Shown: in pieces, positions 57,683-59,324 of the stretch
Layout of the letters: each line of letters starts with the position of its first letter
How positions within the stretch are numbered: position 1 is the first letter of the stretch
From: a virus
Reading direction: 5' to 3' (one strand)
Virus record (IMG/VR): IMGVR_UViG_3300033571_016365
Coordinates: 1 to 59,324 of that record
Length of the DNA: 59,324 bases
Notes under the pieces: model-generated
Database searches by the model: none
What the model saw: only the letters and a program-made list of their open reading frames with translations
What the model was told of the DNA's origin: nothing
Made by a program: the position numbers and the translations under genes

Positions 57683-57834
57683 GCTTTTTCTTTGTTGCTC
57701 CAAAATTTATCCATAGGATCTATTTTAGTTTTTATTATAGCACATGCTCTTTTGTAAAACATATTATTGGTATTACCAGATTTTTCAAATGTTTCTTTTA
57801 TTTTCACCCAATTATCATAGGTGTGTTGATCCAT
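57679..57834 (-). CDS. 51-aa basic hypothetical protein
   Basis: MDQHTYDNWVKIKETFEKSG... ending DKFWSNKEKA. It is basic, with a helical middle (MFYKRACAIIKTK). Its ATG overlaps the upstream stop (TAATG). Function unknown. Confidence 0.65.
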   Translation of the reverse strand: MDQHTYDNWVKIKETFEKSGNTNNMFYKRACAIIKTKIDPMDKFWSNKEKA

Positions 57835-57989
57835 TAGAATTTTTGTAAATGGTCATTTAATCTAAGCAACATTTTTTCTGCTTCTCGAACGTCCATTCCA
57901 TCTTGCTTAGAATAATATATGTAGTCATCTAGTGCAAGAGTGATTAATTCAACATCACCTTTTCCTAACTTTGGGGACTCCCAACTCAT
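57834..57989 (-). CDS. 51-aa hypothetical protein
   Basis: MSWESPKLGKGDVELITLAL... followed by SKQDGMDVREAEKMLLRLND. Acidic and helical. ATGA overlap with the upstream zinc-ribbon gene and TAATG overlap downstream support a coupled gene. Function unknown. Confidence 0.65.
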   Translation of the reverse strand: MSWESPKLGKGDVELITLALDDYIYYSKQDGMDVREAEKMLLRLNDHLQKF

Positions 57990-58237
57990 TTAATTTCAAA
58001 CTCCAATTTTTTGATTTTACGTTTTTTTCTTGCTTCCTGAAAAGCAAGATCTTCTTTTGAAAAAAGAGAATCTTTATTCTTCTTGTCTATACTACTCAAC
58101 AATTCAACTAATGTCAAGTCAATTGCTGTAATGGTTTCTCCTGTTATAGAAGACATATTTTCACATCCACAACATTTAGTTCTTATTGGATGTGATATTA
58201 ATTCTGTATTACAATTTTTGCACCTTATTTTTAACAT
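57986..58237 (-). CDS. 83-aa zinc-ribbon protein
   Basis: MLKIRCKNCNTELISHPIRTK followed by CCGCENM: two Cys knuckles (C-x-x-C ... C-C-x-C) form a zinc ribbon. The C-terminal half is a charged helix (FQEARKKRKIKKLEFEIK). Likely nucleic-acid or protein binding. A late motif lies 22 nt upstream. Confidence 0.72.
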   Translation of the reverse strand: MLKIRCKNCNTELISHPIRTKCCGCENMSSITGETITAIDLTLVELLSSIDKKNKDSLFSKEDLAFQEARKKRKIKKLEFEIK

Positions 58238-58258
58238 AGGTCTACATAATATTTTTTA

Positions 58259-58266
58259 TATTTATC
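58259..58266 (-). promoter_or_regulatory. late promoter motif GATAAATA
   Basis: GATAAATA on the minus strand, 22 nt before the zinc-ribbon gene, between it and the porin terminator. Confidence 0.5.
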
Positions 58267-58283
58267 AATAGCAAATCATCTAT

Positions 58284-58311
58284 AAAAAAACCACCCCTTT
58301 TGAGGGTGGTT
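58284..58311 (-). terminator. porin terminator
   Basis: AACCACCC and GGGTGGTT (58311-58304 and 58296-58289) form an 8-bp stem with a 7-nt loop, followed by a T-run on the minus strand (58290-58284). It lies 23 nt after the porin stop. Confidence 0.88.
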
Positions 58312-58334
58312 CTACTCATGTTATGAGTTGTTTA

Positions 58335-59324
58335 TCAGAATGTGAACTTGGTCTGAACCACACCACCCCAAGCAGATTCATTTTGGAATCTTTGGTTGTT
58401 ACTTACATAGAAGATAGCAGGAGTGATGCTGATGTTGTCTGAAACTTTATACTTGTAGAAAACTTCAAGCATCGTAGCATCATCAGAGATGTTATCAGAA
58501 TTTCCAGGTTGACCCACAGCAATGCCAGCAGCATTACCTTGAACAAACACATCAGACCACTGAAGTCCAACGAACCAGGAATCAGAATCAGTAGCACCAG
58601 TTTTCTTACCAGCACCATCAACATCATTGTATCCATAACCTACTGAAATGGAAGGCACGAATCCACTTTGGGAAGGTTGCCAGTAAGCATTAGCAGCAAT
58701 GCTATTGCTTTCTTGTCCAGTAGCAAGGACACCAGATCCACCACCAAGGGCATTAAAGGTACGAACACGACTGCCTTCAGTACCATAACGATAAGCAACA
58801 GCAGCACCCCATTGAGGAGCACGATACCCAACTTGTGCCATGAAGTTCAATCCACTGTCTGAATTAAACACACCAGTTTCAGTACTATCACCATCCTGTG
58901 AAACATAGTTCAGTCCAGCAACGAAACCACCCTTACCTTTTTGGGTAGGTTGCTTCCATTGAGCACCAAAACCAGCACCAGTTGCTTTGTTATAAACACC
59001 AGATGTACCACCAAGTTGGAAGAAGTCCAGAATTTCTGACTTATAAACAGAAGGAATCCAAGCCATCTCAGTGTTACGAACTAGAGGACCAGCAGTTAGA
59101 GTTACACTCTTCCCAACTGGGAACTGATAGTACAGACGATCAATTTTTACTTGATCATCATAAGACTCTGCCTTATCAAGTTTGAACAGTGAAGAACTAG
59201 ATCCAAAAGGATCAGTACTAAAGTTACCAGAACGCAGACGAGTACGAAGCAAGTCCTTACCAGTGAATGAAGTATCAAAGTTCAGACGGAGATCATAGTT
59301 GAATGCGGTGTTGCCAACGTTTCC
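58335..59324 (-). CDS. cyanobacterial-type outer-membrane porin (OprB/Som-like), N-terminus beyond window
   Basis: At least 329 codons remain open to the right edge. The visible part starts GNVGNTAFNYDLRLNFDTSF and continues as amphipathic beta strands (DRLYYQFPVGKSVTLTAGPL, GGFVAGLNYVSQDGDS, FMAQVGYRAPQWGAAVAYRY, SWFVGLQWSDVFVQGNAAG), ending VVQTKFTF with a terminal Phe as in outer-membrane barrels. Cyanobacterial porins of this kind normally also have an SLH domain and coiled coil upstream, which would lie beyond the window. G+C content is higher than in neighbours, like psbA. A phage copy could alter nutrient entry or receptor exposure. Confidence 0.85.
   Translation of the reverse strand, partial: GNVGNTAFNYDLRLNFDTSFTGKDLLRTRLRSGNFSTDPFGSSSSLFKLDKAESYDDQVKIDRLYYQFPVGKSVTLTAGPLVRNTEMAWIPSVYKSEILDFFQLGGTSGVYNKATGAGFGAQWKQPTQKGKGGFVAGLNYVSQDGDSTETGVFNSDSGLNFMAQVGYRAPQWGAAVAYRYGTEGSRVRTFNALGGGSGVLATGQESNSIAANAYWQPSQSGFVPSISVGYGYNDVDGAGKKTGATDSDSWFVGLQWSDVFVQGNAAGIAVGQPGNSDNISDDATMLEVFYKYKVSDNISITPAIFYVSNNQRFQNESAWGGVVQTKFTF

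Overview
This window is part of the genome of a T4-like cyanomyovirus, a phage of marine Synechococcus or Prochlorococcus. The evidence is a T4-type structural and replication core (gp4, gp5, gp26, gp48, gp51, gp53, gp32, gp33, gp59) mixed with typical cyanophage metabolic genes: psbA, two high-light-inducible genes, speD, phoH, thyX and a glutaredoxin. The DNA is AT-rich and almost fully coding. There is no rRNA, CRISPR array or insertion sequence.

Layout. (1) 1-14.4 kb: very large tail-fibre or appendage proteins on the minus strand: a collagen-like protein that runs off the left edge, a small structural protein, a 1498-aa repeat-rich protein and a 1797-aa protein ending in a tail-collar domain. 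A divergent plus-strand structural gene and an HNH nuclease follow. (2) 14.4-25.3 kb: tRNA-Leu(UAA), an S74-chaperone tail protein and the baseplate hub operon (gp26, gp51, two long hub proteins with wall-lytic C-termini, a gp27-like protein, gp5, a gp5C-like spike). (3) 25.3-28.7 kb: plus-strand gp4, a TTG-started structural gene, gp48 and gp53. (4) 28.8-35.4 kb: minus-strand DNA metabolism (gp32, a DUF1825-like protein, gp59, gp33, a RecB-like nuclease, PhoH, ThyX, SpeD, a DUF6433-like protein, glutaredoxin). (5) 35.5-40 kb: a first glycan block (a glycosyltransferase-methyltransferase fusion, two paralogous putative 2-oxoglutarate oxygenases, a hexapeptide acyltransferase, a glycosyltransferase), then small genes and an HNH nuclease just downstream of psbA. 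(6) 40-44.9 kb: psbA, an exported Asn/Thr-rich protein, a short plus-strand cluster ending in an SNase-like nuclease, lysis genes and an hli/small-membrane-protein cluster. (7) 44.9-57.1 kb: an unbroken chain of 15 overlapping genes that starts with gmd and fcl (GDP-L-fucose synthesis) and carries GT11 and GT10 fucosyltransferase-like enzymes, other glycosyltransferases, methyltransferases and an SGNH hydrolase. (8) 57.1-59.3 kb: a terminator, a structured non-coding repeat region, tRNA-Ile(UAU), a Phd/YefM-like antitoxin, small genes and a cyanobacterial-type porin cut by the right edge.

How it works together. Structural genes are preceded by ATAAATA/CTAAATA late-promoter motifs. psbA, the exported-protein gene, hli and gp32 have near-consensus sigma-70 promoters with 17-nt spacers, so they should be read by the host polymerase early. 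The most striking content is the glycan programme. The phage encodes both steps from host GDP-mannose to GDP-L-fucose and two different fucosyltransferase families in one operon, with enzymes that could methylate, acylate or trim the glycan. The target (virion appendages or host surface polysaccharide) cannot be read from the sequence. The second candidate for something new is the structured repeat RNA region between tRNA-Ile and gmd. All family assignments come from reading motifs by eye; no database search was done.
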